Both the position numbers and the translations under genes were made by a program. The notes beneath the pieces are model-generated. The model was not told the origin of the DNA. It saw nothing but the letters and a program-made list of their open reading frames with translations, and did no database searches. 22,082 nucleotides of DNA. It comes from JAHJEM01 sp043805315. GTDB taxonomy: Archaea; Nanobdellota; Nanobdellia; Woesearchaeales; JAHJEM01. Positions within the stretch are counted from its first letter, which is position 1, and every line of letters begins with the position of its first letter. Where the stretch lies: the NCBI GenBank assembly GCA_043805315.1, contig JAZDID010000125.1, positions 1 to 22,082 on the forward strand, given 5' to 3'. Shown one piece after another: positions 1-5,502 of the stretch.

Positions 1-22
1 GCAGTATGCACCGACGCTCTTG

Positions 23-910
23 ATGGAAAGCCCTGAAGCATTGGCTATCCTCAGCCATCCTCTCCGGAAAAGGATCCTTGAGATCTTAGCCAAAGAGCCG
101 AGGTATCCTGCAGAGCTTGCGAAGATCATGAAATTGCATGAGCAGAAGGTCTATTACCATGTCAAGCAGCTCATGAATGCCGGTCTTTTAGAGGTTGTGG
201 AGAAGCAAGAGATAAGGGGCACGATCGCGCGCAAGCTTCAGCCAAAATACCTCAACTTTTCCTACTCGCTGTCTGATGAGTGGAAAAGCATGCGCCAGTT
301 CCATAAAAAAGAAAAAACTGTATTGCACGAGTTTCTCGAGCCGTTCATCAAGGACGGAAAACTGGACTGCAGGATCGTTGTCGGAAGCCCTGACCTGCAC
401 GGCCCGTACAAGGCCAGCGCGCGGGACGGGCACTATGCAGTCGATCTTGCGCTGTTCTTAGGCCAGTATTGCGAATTGTCGAAAGATTTTTCTGTCAAGC
501 TTGATGTCGATGTCAAGAATGAGAAGGCAGAAGAGAATAATTTGATTGTTGTCGGCGGACCTGGCACGAACCTGATCACCCAGGAGATCAATGCATTTGC
601 GCCAGTCAAGTTCAATATCCACGAGAGCGAGCACGGTTTTTTATGTTCTGGCATTGAAGGGAAGAAGAATTATGCTGGCGAGACAGACGGCATCATCGTC
701 AGGATGCCCAACCCATATAATAATGAGAAATACATATTATTGTTTGCAGGCTTCAGGTGCATCGGCTCAAAGACAGCAGTCATGGGATTAACACAATTCA
801 CCTCGCTCATCCTGCAAAGATTCTCAGGCCAGAAGAGCTTTGGCTGCGTTGTCCGCGGGTTTGACCTGGACGGAGACGGGAAGATTGATAGTGTGGAAGT
901 GATGGAGTAG
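23..910 (+). CDS. ArsR-like winged-helix regulator fused to an S-layer-like domain (5' end uncertain)
   Basis: Residues 1-70 form an ArsR-type winged helix-turn-helix, with the SHPLRKRILEIL opening and the recognition region HEQKVYYHVKQLMNAGLLE. The remaining ~220 residues resemble the S-layer-related domain found in some archaeal regulators, including IVVGGPGTNLIT and a glycine-rich end. The last residues, DLDGDGKIDSVE, look like an EF-hand or dockerin calcium loop. I infer a cytoplasmic DNA-binding protein, since no signal peptide or membrane segment is seen. The ATG at 23 is used; a TTG sits at 20 and the frame is open to the left edge, so the true start may lie outside the window. It converges on the toxin-antitoxin pair with a 6-nt gap. 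The wHTH call is firm; the role of the C-terminal domain is not known to me. Confidence 0.8.
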   Translation: MESPEALAILSHPLRKRILEILAKEPRYPAELAKIMKLHEQKVYYHVKQLMNAGLLEVVEKQEIRGTIARKLQPKYLNFSYSLSDEWKSMRQFHKKEKTVLHEFLEPFIKDGKLDCRIVVGSPDLHGPYKASARDGHYAVDLALFLGQYCELSKDFSVKLDVDVKNEKAEENNLIVVGGPGTNLITQEINAFAPVKFNIHESEHGFLCSGIEGKKNYAGETDGIIVRMPNPYNNEKYILLFAGFRCIGSKTAVMGLTQFTSLILQRFSGQKSFGCVVRGFDLDGDGKIDSVEVME

Positions 911-916
911 AGATGT

Positions 917-1246
917 TTATGTTTCTATCTCACTCGCACGCACTGGCTTGATCAGGATGCCGTCAGGCCGCTTCTCAAAAATACCATAATCTCCTGTCTT
1001 GATATCGAATTCTTTGCTCACCTGGCCAGGCACTCGTATCACGAGCGAGTCACCGACCACTCCGAATTTCCGGATGAGTTTCCGTTTTCCAGTCTTTATG
1101 TCGAACTTGATCAGCTCGCTTGAGGTGAAGTATTCTTCTCCGCATTTCGGGCACTTCATACAGTTCAGCGTGACTCCTTCCTTAACGCATTTCGTGGCCT
1201 TGACGTCAGTGCCGCACTTGTAGCATGTTTTCATGAATTTTTTCAT
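917..1246 (-). CDS. Antitoxin-like protein: zinc ribbon plus AbrB/SpoVT DNA-binding domain
   Basis: The 109-residue product has an N-terminal zinc ribbon with CxxC pairs at Cys8/Cys11 and Cys32/Cys35, similar in layout to YgiT/MqsA-type fingers. It is followed by a swapped-hairpin AbrB-like segment, roughly residues 55-100 (VVGDSLVIRVPGQVSKEFDI, then a KTGD turn). Its ATG overlaps the stop of the upstream gene as ATGA (1243-1246), so the two are translationally coupled. By analogy with type II systems it should bind and neutralise the upstream toxin and repress the shared promoter. In MqsA the zinc finger is followed by an HTH domain, so the pairing with AbrB is a hybrid. The family assignment comes from motif reading alone. 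Confidence 0.72.
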   Translation of the reverse strand: MKKFMKTCYKCGTDVKATKCVKEGVTLNCMKCPKCGEEYFTSSELIKFDIKTGKRKLIRKFGVVGDSLVIRVPGQVSKEFDIKTGDYGIFEKRPDGILIKPVRASEIET

Positions 1247-1515
1247 TTTCCCTCCGGTTTTTTCGTGATTGGCTTGACATGGATGAGAATGACCTGTTCG
1301 TGCTCAACACATGAAAGGCAAAGATATTTTCCTCTGAACAGGTAAAATACATTGTATTTGTTCTGCCGTTTTGATACCAGGACATGCTCCCCTTTCTCAA
1401 GCACCTCCAGGACAAATTCAAGCGGTTTTCTGAGCCTGCCGAATTCCTCCTTGAAGTGCCAGGTGAAGACGAGCAGCTTGCCTTTCCAATGGAATTCTTC
1501 GAATATCTTTCTCAC
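1243..1515 (-). CDS. DUF4258-like putative toxin of a toxin-antitoxin pair
   Basis: This is a 90-residue basic protein. It has a pattern of short helices followed by beta strands (FTWHFKEEFGRLRK, then VLEVLEKGEHVLVSK, then LILIHVKPI-like strands near the end). That matches DUF4258/RelE-like folds, whose members are often encoded beside YgiT-type zinc-finger antitoxins. A GTG start at 1515 fits the TATA-like box at 1541-1555, which would give a very short leader. It is first in a two-gene operon with the zinc-ribbon/AbrB protein and overlaps it by four bases. Toxin activity, probably RNA cleavage, is inferred from family and context. A simple housekeeping DUF4258 protein is the alternative. 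Confidence 0.6.
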   Translation of the reverse strand: MRKIFEEFHWKGKLLVFTWHFKEEFGRLRKPLEFVLEVLEKGEHVLVSKRQNKYNVFYLFRGKYLCLSCVEHEQVILIHVKPITKKPEGK

Positions 1516-1540
1516 CTTATAGATATCTAAAGTATTTAAT

Positions 1541-1555
1541 AGATATTTATATACT
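1541..1555 (-). promoter_or_regulatory. TATA-like promoter of the toxin-antitoxin operon
   Basis: Read on the minus strand, the AT-rich block contains GTATATAAATAT, a good archaeal TATA box. Its centre lies about 34 nt before the GTG at 1515, which predicts a leader of about ten nucleotides or less. Confidence 0.5.
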
Positions 1556-1683
1556 TTTTGGTTTTAAGGAAGGCATTCTTTTGTGATTCTGACGTATAAG
1601 AGGAAAAAGAAGATATATGCATCATAAGAAAGAGCAATTTGAATTTCCTTTCTGAAGTCATTTACCAATAAAAATACGAAAGA

Positions 1684-1733
1684 TTTAAATATAATTAATA
1701 ATTCTTGACAGTTAGTTAATAAAAATTAACTGT
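1684..1733 (+). promoter_or_regulatory. TATA-like box followed by a perfect inverted repeat (operator candidate)
   Basis: TTTAAATA at 1684-1691 is a TATA candidate for the 1787 operon. About 25 nt downstream, where transcription should start, ACAGTTA (1708-1714) pairs with TAACTGT (1727-1733). A nested dyad GTTAAT/ATTAAC lies at 1715-1720 and 1725-1730. A repressor bound here would block initiation; the winged-helix protein encoded second in the operon is the obvious candidate. The rest of the 271-nt gap 1516-1786 is AT-rich with no other clear signal. Confidence 0.5.
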
Positions 1734-1786
1734 GAATTTCATTGGAAAAAGTAACTTTCGCAGTGAATCAATAAAGGTGTTCATCA

Positions 1787-2050
1787 ATGAACGCAGCGTT
1801 GAAAGCAGTCCTCGCCACCATGCTGAACAAGCATTACATCGGCGGCAAGCACATTCCGGAGGATAAAATAGTGAAATCAAAGACGCAATGGCTGCAGAAA
1901 CATGAACTCGACGAATTTGAAACTGAATACAAGCAGGCAGTAAATAGCGAATTGTTCATCCGATTGAAGAAAAGGACGGGCAAAGGTTCGGATTGGCACA
2001 TCAGCCTGAATCCGAGGAAGCTGAAGGAAATTTACGAGATGATAAAATGA
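1787..2050 (+). CDS. Small conserved-looking archaeal protein of unknown function
   Basis: I cannot assign a function to this 87-residue protein. It is charged and mostly helical in appearance, with no signal peptide or membrane segment, and has a basic stretch RLKKRTGKGSDWHISL near the end that could contact nucleic acid. AAAGGTG at 1773-1779 is a Shine-Dalgarno site seven bases before the ATG, which supports the start. The stop overlaps the start of the wHTH gene as ATGA (2047-2050), so the two are probably co-translated. It may be a partner or modulator of that regulator, which is inference from coupling alone. Confidence 0.7.
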   Translation: MNAALKAVLATMLNKHYIGGKHIPEDKIVKSKTQWLQKHELDEFETEYKQAVNSELFIRLKKRTGKGSDWHISLNPRKLKEIYEMIK

Positions 2051-2472
2051 AAAAAGGTGTGAACATGGGAGAAACAGGCGCGTTTTGCGAAGTGTACGGG
2101 AACACGATCAGGAACCAGGTGCTTGAGTATTTGCTTGAGAACAAGGATTTGGACGTCGCTGTTGGCGACATGGCGAAAGAATTGAGGATATCCAAGCCGA
2201 AAGCATATGAGATCATCAGTGATTTCGAGAAAAAAAAATACGTCAAGAAATCACGCATTGTCGGAAAAACGCGGCTTTATCTCTTGAATAAAGAAAGCAA
2301 ACGTATAAAGCTGTTCTTGCGAGATTTCATGGAGTGCTTGCGGTTGGTTTCTGAAGAGTATGCTGAAAATGAGAAAAATACTGCGGTGAAGAAGAACGGG
2401 AAAAAACAAGTAAGCCGTACGTTTTTGAACGGAAGCGAAGCACAAGGAACAATGTCAGGAGAAGCTCACTGA
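2047..2472 (+). CDS. Winged helix-turn-helix transcriptional regulator
   Basis: The product is about 141 residues. The core spans roughly residues 14-85: YGNTIRNQVLEYLLENK, a turn, then DMAKELRISKPKAYEIISDF as the HTH, followed by a wing around KSRIVGKTRLYLL. This is the layout of a common archaeal family of small wHTH regulators. The C-terminal ~50 residues are lysine-rich and low in complexity. Two starts are possible: ATG 2047, which overlaps the upstream stop as ATGA, and ATG 2065, which has AGGTGT a few bases before it. A palindrome near the operon's predicted transcription start suggests autoregulation. Regulator identity is fairly sure; its targets are unknown. Confidence 0.78.
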   Translation: MKKGVNMGETGAFCEVYGNTIRNQVLEYLLENKDLDVAVGDMAKELRISKPKAYEIISDFEKKKYVKKSRIVGKTRLYLLNKESKRIKLFLRDFMECLRLVSEEYAENEKNTAVKKNGKKQVSRTFLNGSEAQGTMSGEAH

Positions 2473-2499
2473 CATTTCTGAGAAAGCATGAGGAGTTTT

Positions 2500-2607
2500 T
2501 CAATTGAGTTCCAACAGCTTCTCTAGTGGCGGGAATTCCTTGTACTGCTGGTTGAAGCTGTCAGAGCCCATGTGGCCTTCGCCGTGACGAATGATCGCGT
2601 TCTTCAT
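2500..2607 (-). CDS. Possible 35-residue leaderless small protein
   Basis: A minus-strand reading frame from ATG 2607 to TGA 2500 encodes 35 residues and begins MKNAIIRHGEGHMGSDSF. The RHGE string recalls the catalytic motif of histidine phosphatases, but the rest of that fold is missing. A TATA-like box (2627-2638) lies about 25 nt upstream of the ATG, the spacing expected for a leaderless archaeal transcript. It could be a true micro-protein, a relic of a phosphatase gene, or chance. No homologue is known to me. Confidence 0.32.
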   Translation of the reverse strand: MKNAIIRHGEGHMGSDSFNQQYKEFPPLEKLLELN

Positions 2608-2626
2608 ACCTTCTTTAGCGCACAGT

Positions 2627-2638
2627 TATTTTTATAAA
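2627..2638 (-). promoter_or_regulatory. TATA-like box before the 35-residue ORF
   Basis: On the minus strand this reads TTTATAAAAATA. It overlaps the stop codon of the upstream minus-strand gene and sits about 25 nt before ATG 2607, consistent with leaderless initiation. Confidence 0.4.
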
Positions 2639-2907
2639 GTTTGCTGAAGTTTCCCCACTGCAACCTCATCCACTCTCAGCAGCCTGTCCAGAGTGATGCT
2701 CGGGCCGAAATAATCCTTCCGGATGACACTCTTATGCTCTTCTGCCATCTCATTTGCCCTTGCCTCAGCAGCTTTCTTGCTCTTGTACTGTGCTCTGTCT
2801 ATAGAGAATCCGTACTCGATATGATGCGGCTCGGGGTCAGGCATCCAGCACCCTCCGTCGAACATGTTTGCCCTGACAGTATAGGTGGCGAGATAGTTCT
2901 GTAGCAT
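2632..2907 (-). CDS. Hypothetical protein of 91 residues
   Basis: I do not recognise this protein. It starts MLQNYLATYTVRANMFDGG and includes a proline-rich segment WMPDPEPHHIEYGF. The central helix (KSKKAAEARANEMAEEHKS) is strongly charged and may be a coiled coil. There is no signal peptide, membrane span or metal-binding cysteine pattern. An in-frame TAA just upstream limits the start to ATG 2907, although the Shine-Dalgarno match is weak. The opposite-strand reading frame (2641-2904) is rich in Cys, Leu and Ser and looks like a shadow, which favours this strand. It is isolated from obvious partners. Confidence 0.5.
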   Translation of the reverse strand: MLQNYLATYTVRANMFDGGCWMPDPEPHHIEYGFSIDRAQYKSKKAAEARANEMAEEHKSVIRKDYFGPSITLDRLLRVDEVAVGKLQQTL

Positions 2908-2995
2908 ATCTTATCTCAAGCGCGTCTTGTTCTTATGCTTTGCGGTCATGCAATCTCGATGTGAAATAGTATAGAACAGAAAAGATATAATAGAA

Positions 2996-3019
2996 AAACA
3001 AGAAAGAAAAAAAAAGAAA
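2996..3019 (-). terminator. T-rich archaeal-type terminator
   Basis: Immediately after the stop of the lysine-rich protein gene, the minus strand runs into a pyrimidine tract with nine consecutive Ts (3005-3013) and further short T runs. Archaeal RNA polymerase terminates at such U-rich tracts without needing a hairpin. Confidence 0.5.
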
Positions 3020-3523
3020 TTATACCTTATAGATCAAGTCATGTTCCTTGACAGGCCCGGTGACTTTCATCCCGATGTCATCCCCTTTCTTTGCTTCAGG
3101 GATGGATTCGTGCTCGATCTGCATAGAGTGCACTGTCATCTCAAAATCTGTGGTGTGACCCTTGATCCTGATCCTATCACCGACCTTGATCTGACGGAGG
3201 ACCTCGACCACTGCGACCTGTATATGGTCATAGTAGTGCGTGATCCTGCCGACTGGCTCTGGCATTGCCTCTTGGACAGGCAGTACAGCCTTCTTCTGGA
3301 GAGGCATTTTTAGCTTCATCGGCTTTGCACTTTTTTTCATGAGTTTTGGCTTTTTCGCCTTTTTCACGGCTTTCTTCTTCACTATCTTTTTCATCGGCTT
3401 CTTGATTTTCGCCTTTTTCACGGCTTTTTTCATGGCTTTTCTCATGACCTTTGCTTTCTTGACTTTTCTCACTGCCTTAACTTTCTTGAGCTTTGGCTTT
3501 TTGGACTTTGATTTCTTTGGCAT
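3020..3523 (-). CDS. EF-Tu domain-2-like protein with a long lysine-rich N-terminal tail
   Basis: Residues ~92-167 form a compact beta domain (VGRITHYYDHIQVAVVEV, VGDRIRIKGHTTDFEMTV, SMQIEH). This is the signature of archaeal stand-alone translation-factor-like proteins related to EF-Tu/IF2 domain 2, which normally bind tRNA or act as an RNA-contacting barrel. The first ~80 residues are histone-H1-like: dozens of Lys with Ala, Met, Pro and Val in repeats such as KKAVKKAK. The typical family member is only the ~80-residue barrel, so this tail roughly doubles the protein. GGGGTGATC at 3528-3536 is an excellent Shine-Dalgarno four bases before the ATG. It diverges from the pseudouridine synthase. 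A role in ribosome or RNA binding is inference. Confidence 0.8.
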   Translation of the reverse strand: MPKKSKSKKPKLKKVKAVRKVKKAKVMRKAMKKAVKKAKIKKPMKKIVKKKAVKKAKKPKLMKKSAKPMKLKMPLQKKAVLPVQEAMPEPVGRITHYYDHIQVAVVEVLRQIKVGDRIRIKGHTTDFEMTVHSMQIEHESIPEAKKGDDIGMKVTGPVKEHDLIYKV

Positions 3524-3527
3524 AAAT

Positions 3528-3536
3528 GATCACCCC
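3528..3536 (-). promoter_or_regulatory. Strong Shine-Dalgarno site for the EF-Tu-like gene
   Basis: The minus strand reads GGGGTGATC, four bases before ATG 3523. It matches the complement of the usual archaeal 16S rRNA 3' end (GATCACCTCC) and fixes this start codon. Confidence 0.65.
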
Positions 3537-3560
3537 AATGCAGGTCTTTAATGGGGTTGA

Positions 3561-3570
3561 TTATTTAAAT
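3561..3570. promoter_or_regulatory. Palindromic TATA-like box between divergent genes
   Basis: TTATTTAAAT contains the self-complementary ATTTAAAT, so it can be read as a TATA box on either strand. Leftward it lies about 40 nt before ATG 3523 (EF-Tu-like protein). Rightward it lies about 45 nt before ATG 3613 (pseudouridine synthase). One box may serve both genes. Confidence 0.45.
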
Positions 3571-3612
3571 CTAGTGGAAAAGCATATTAACTACGAAAAT
3601 TCACCCTACTGC

Positions 3613-4374
3613 ATGGCTAAAAAGCAGAGATTGCTCCAGATTTTGATGAAATCAGGAAGATTTGACAAGATTTACAGTGCAAAGCAGGCTATTTTTGCTG
3701 GAAAAATCAAGGTAGATGATAAAATGACCACGAATCCTGATTTCACGTTCAATCCAAGGACGCACAAGGTGTTTTTTGAAGGAAAAGAGCTCAAGACAGA
3801 GCTGGTGTTGAGATACTTTATCTTGAACAAGCCTCAAGGATACAGCTGCCAGAAAGGCGAGCAAGCTAAAAAGACAGTGTATGAGTTCATTCAAAAGCTT
3901 CCTGGTTTGGATGAGCAGGAGAAAAGGTCTTTGCATCCTGTAGGCAGGCTGGACGAGGACACTGAAGGTTTGCTGATCATCACCAATGACGGCAAGTTGA
4001 GTTCGAAGATATTGCGGCCTGAGAAAGAGATTCAGAAAACATATTACGCGATTGTCCATGGTTTTCTTGAAGACAAATCTATTTGGAAGCTCAAGTCAGG
4101 AGTCCGTGTTGATATAGGTGACAAGATGCGGGATGAATTCTATGTCACAAAGCCAGCAAAGATCAAGCTCTTGAAGAGGAGCAGGGAAAAGTCATTTCTT
4201 GAGCTGAGAATCACTGAAGGCAAGAAGCGCCAGGTACGCAAGATGCTTGCTGCTGTCGGGAACAAGGTTTTGTTCTTGAAACGGATCGCGATCGGAAAGC
4301 TAGAGCTTGGAGAGCTGAAGCTTGGGGAGATGCGGGAAGTTACAAAGGAGTTTTTGGAGAAGAAATTATCTTAA
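3613..4374 (+). CDS. Pseudouridine synthase, RsuA/RluB/RluE/RluF family
   Basis: The 253-residue protein has an N-terminal S4 RNA-binding domain (about residues 2-60). The catalytic domain carries VGRLDEDTEGLLIITNDG, with nucleophile Asp114, and a later GKKRQVRKML motif typical of the family. It isomerises a specific uridine, usually in rRNA, to pseudouridine. The frame is open back to 3526, but the TATA-like box at 3561-3570 lies inside that extension and the S4 domain begins after ATG 3613, so 3613 is preferred. RsuA-type enzymes are mainly bacterial; archaea normally rely on TruB/Cbf5, TruD and TruA, so lateral transfer is likely. The RNA target cannot be told from the sequence. Confidence 0.88.
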   Translation: MAKKQRLLQILMKSGRFDKIYSAKQAIFAGKIKVDDKMTTNPDFTFNPRTHKVFFEGKELKTELVLRYFILNKPQGYSCQKGEQAKKTVYEFIQKLPGLDEQEKRSLHPVGRLDEDTEGLLIITNDGKLSSKILRPEKEIQKTYYAIVHGFLEDKSIWKLKSGVRVDIGDKMRDEFYVTKPAKIKLLKRSREKSFLELRITEGKKRQVRKMLAAVGNKVLFLKRIAIGKLELGELKLGEMREVTKEFLEKKLS

Positions 4375-4431
4375 GAGAGTTACAAGCTGCGCTGAATAAG
4401 TCTCATGCTTGTTGTGAACCCTTTCTGACGC

Positions 4432-4444
4432 ATATATTTTTAAA
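4432..4444 (+). promoter_or_regulatory. TATA-like promoter of lplB-lplA
   Basis: ATATATTTTTAAA is centred about 29 nt before ATG 4467, predicting a leaderless or nearly leaderless transcript. No Shine-Dalgarno site precedes this ATG, which fits. The rest of the 92-nt gap after the pseudouridine synthase shows nothing clear. Confidence 0.55.
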
Positions 4445-4466
4445 CCTGGAGCACTCACAGCAATGA

Positions 4467-4757
4467 ATGAATGGCACGGCGACAAGGAAAGTCGAGGGTG
4501 GCAAGCTCGTGCGGATAGATGTCAGCTTCGGCAAGTCGATACAGGAGGTAAGGATCACAGGAGATTTCTTCCTGCATCCTGAAGATACTATTCTTGAGCT
4601 GGAAAGAACCCTGTCCCATGCAGCATTGCCCTTGCAGAAGGAATTGCTTGAAAAAGATATCCAGGAAACCATTGCAAAGCATCATGCAGTTCTTATCGGT
4701 TTGTCTGCAGCAGACCTTGTCAGCGTGCTTGAGGAGGCGCTCAGATGTACCGCATGA
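4467..4757 (+). CDS. lplB: Lipoate-protein ligase accessory subunit LplB (C-terminal domain encoded separately)
   Basis: The 96-residue product matches the small C-terminal domain of bacterial LplA, which some archaea encode as a separate gene (as in Thermoplasma acidophilum). Visible features are the GGKLVRIDVSFGKSIQEVRI strands, GDFFLHPED, and a closing helix pair. Known LplB proteins have no catalytic site but are needed for LplA to activate lipoate with ATP. The gene is first in a two-gene operon and overlaps lplA by 13 bases, as expected for obligate partners. A second ATG at 4463 is in a different frame and is not used. Confidence 0.85.
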   Translation: MNGTATRKVEGGKLVRIDVSFGKSIQEVRITGDFFLHPEDTILELERTLSHAALPLQKELLEKDIQETIAKHHAVLIGLSAADLVSVLEEALRCTA

Positions 4758-5488
4758 TTCAGCTCGCTGAATATTCCGCGTTTATGAACATGGCTCTTGA
4801 TGAGGCGATCTGCGAAGCAGTCAGGCAAGGAGAAAGTCCATCCACCATCAGGTTCTACACCTGGAAGCCGAGCGCAATATCAATCGGATATTTCCAAGGC
4901 TTGTTGAATGAGGTAAACATTGAGGCGTGCAGGCAGGCAGGTGTGGACATCGTGCGCAGGATGACTGGCGGCGGTGCTGTCTACCACGACACCAATGGAG
5001 AAGTCACCTACAGCATCATCGGCCCAGTGGATGATTTTCCAAAAGACATCATAAAATCCTACGAGGCAATCTGCAGTCATATCGTCACTGCACTCAAGAA
5101 CCTTGGCATCAATGCGTACTTCCACCCGATCAACGACATTATTGTTGATGGCAGGAAGATCTCCGGGAACGCGCAGACCCGCAGAAATGGAATCCTGCTC
5201 CAGCACGGCACAATCTTATATGATGTTGATGTTGACCGGATGTTCTCGCTCCTGAAAGTTTCTGACCAGAAGATCGCTGACAAAATGATCCAGAGCGTGA
5301 AGAAGCGCGTCACAAGAGTCCTGGATTTTGGAGACATCTCAAAAGAGCGATTGGTCGAGGAGCTCGAGAAAGCCTTCTGCGAAGGACGGGAAGTCCAATA
5401 CGGTTCATACTCAGAAAAAGAGCTTGCGAGGGCGAAAGAGCTCGCGAAGATACGATATGAGACTGATGAGTGGAATAGGATGCGGTGA
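4745..5488 (+). CDS. lplA: Lipoate-protein ligase A, catalytic subunit
   Basis: This 247-residue protein is a BPL/LplA/LipB-fold enzyme. It carries RRMTGGGAVYHD (residues 71-82, the lipoyl/adenylate loop) and DGRKISGNAQ with the expected catalytic Lys138. It would form lipoyl-AMP and transfer the lipoyl (or octanoyl) group to the lipoyl-domain lysine of E2, and LplB should supply the missing C-terminal domain. It ends 14 nt from the converging E3 gene of its probable target complex. With a LipA nearby but no LipB, this enzyme may also load octanoate as LipA's substrate; that is inference. The reading is confident because both signature motifs are intact. Confidence 0.92.
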   Translation: MYRMIQLAEYSAFMNMALDEAICEAVRQGESPSTIRFYTWKPSAISIGYFQGLLNEVNIEACRQAGVDIVRRMTGGGAVYHDTNGEVTYSIIGPVDDFPKDIIKSYEAICSHIVTALKNLGINAYFHPINDIIVDGRKISGNAQTRRNGILLQHGTILYDVDVDRMFSLLKVSDQKIADKMIQSVKKRVTRVLDFGDISKERLVEELEKAFCEGREVQYGSYSEKELARAKELAKIRYETDEWNRMR

Positions 5489-5502
5489 TTACATCTTGGT
5501 TG

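Noticed and set aside
2641..2904. Plus-strand frame opposite the 91-residue hypothetical protein
   Set aside because: Cys/Leu/Ser-rich and without ribosome site; the minus-strand frame has a more protein-like composition, though neither is certain.
3240..3551. Phe-rich plus-strand open frame opposite the lysine-rich protein
   Set aside because: The Phe/Ala/Leu repetition is the complement of Lys codons in the real gene.
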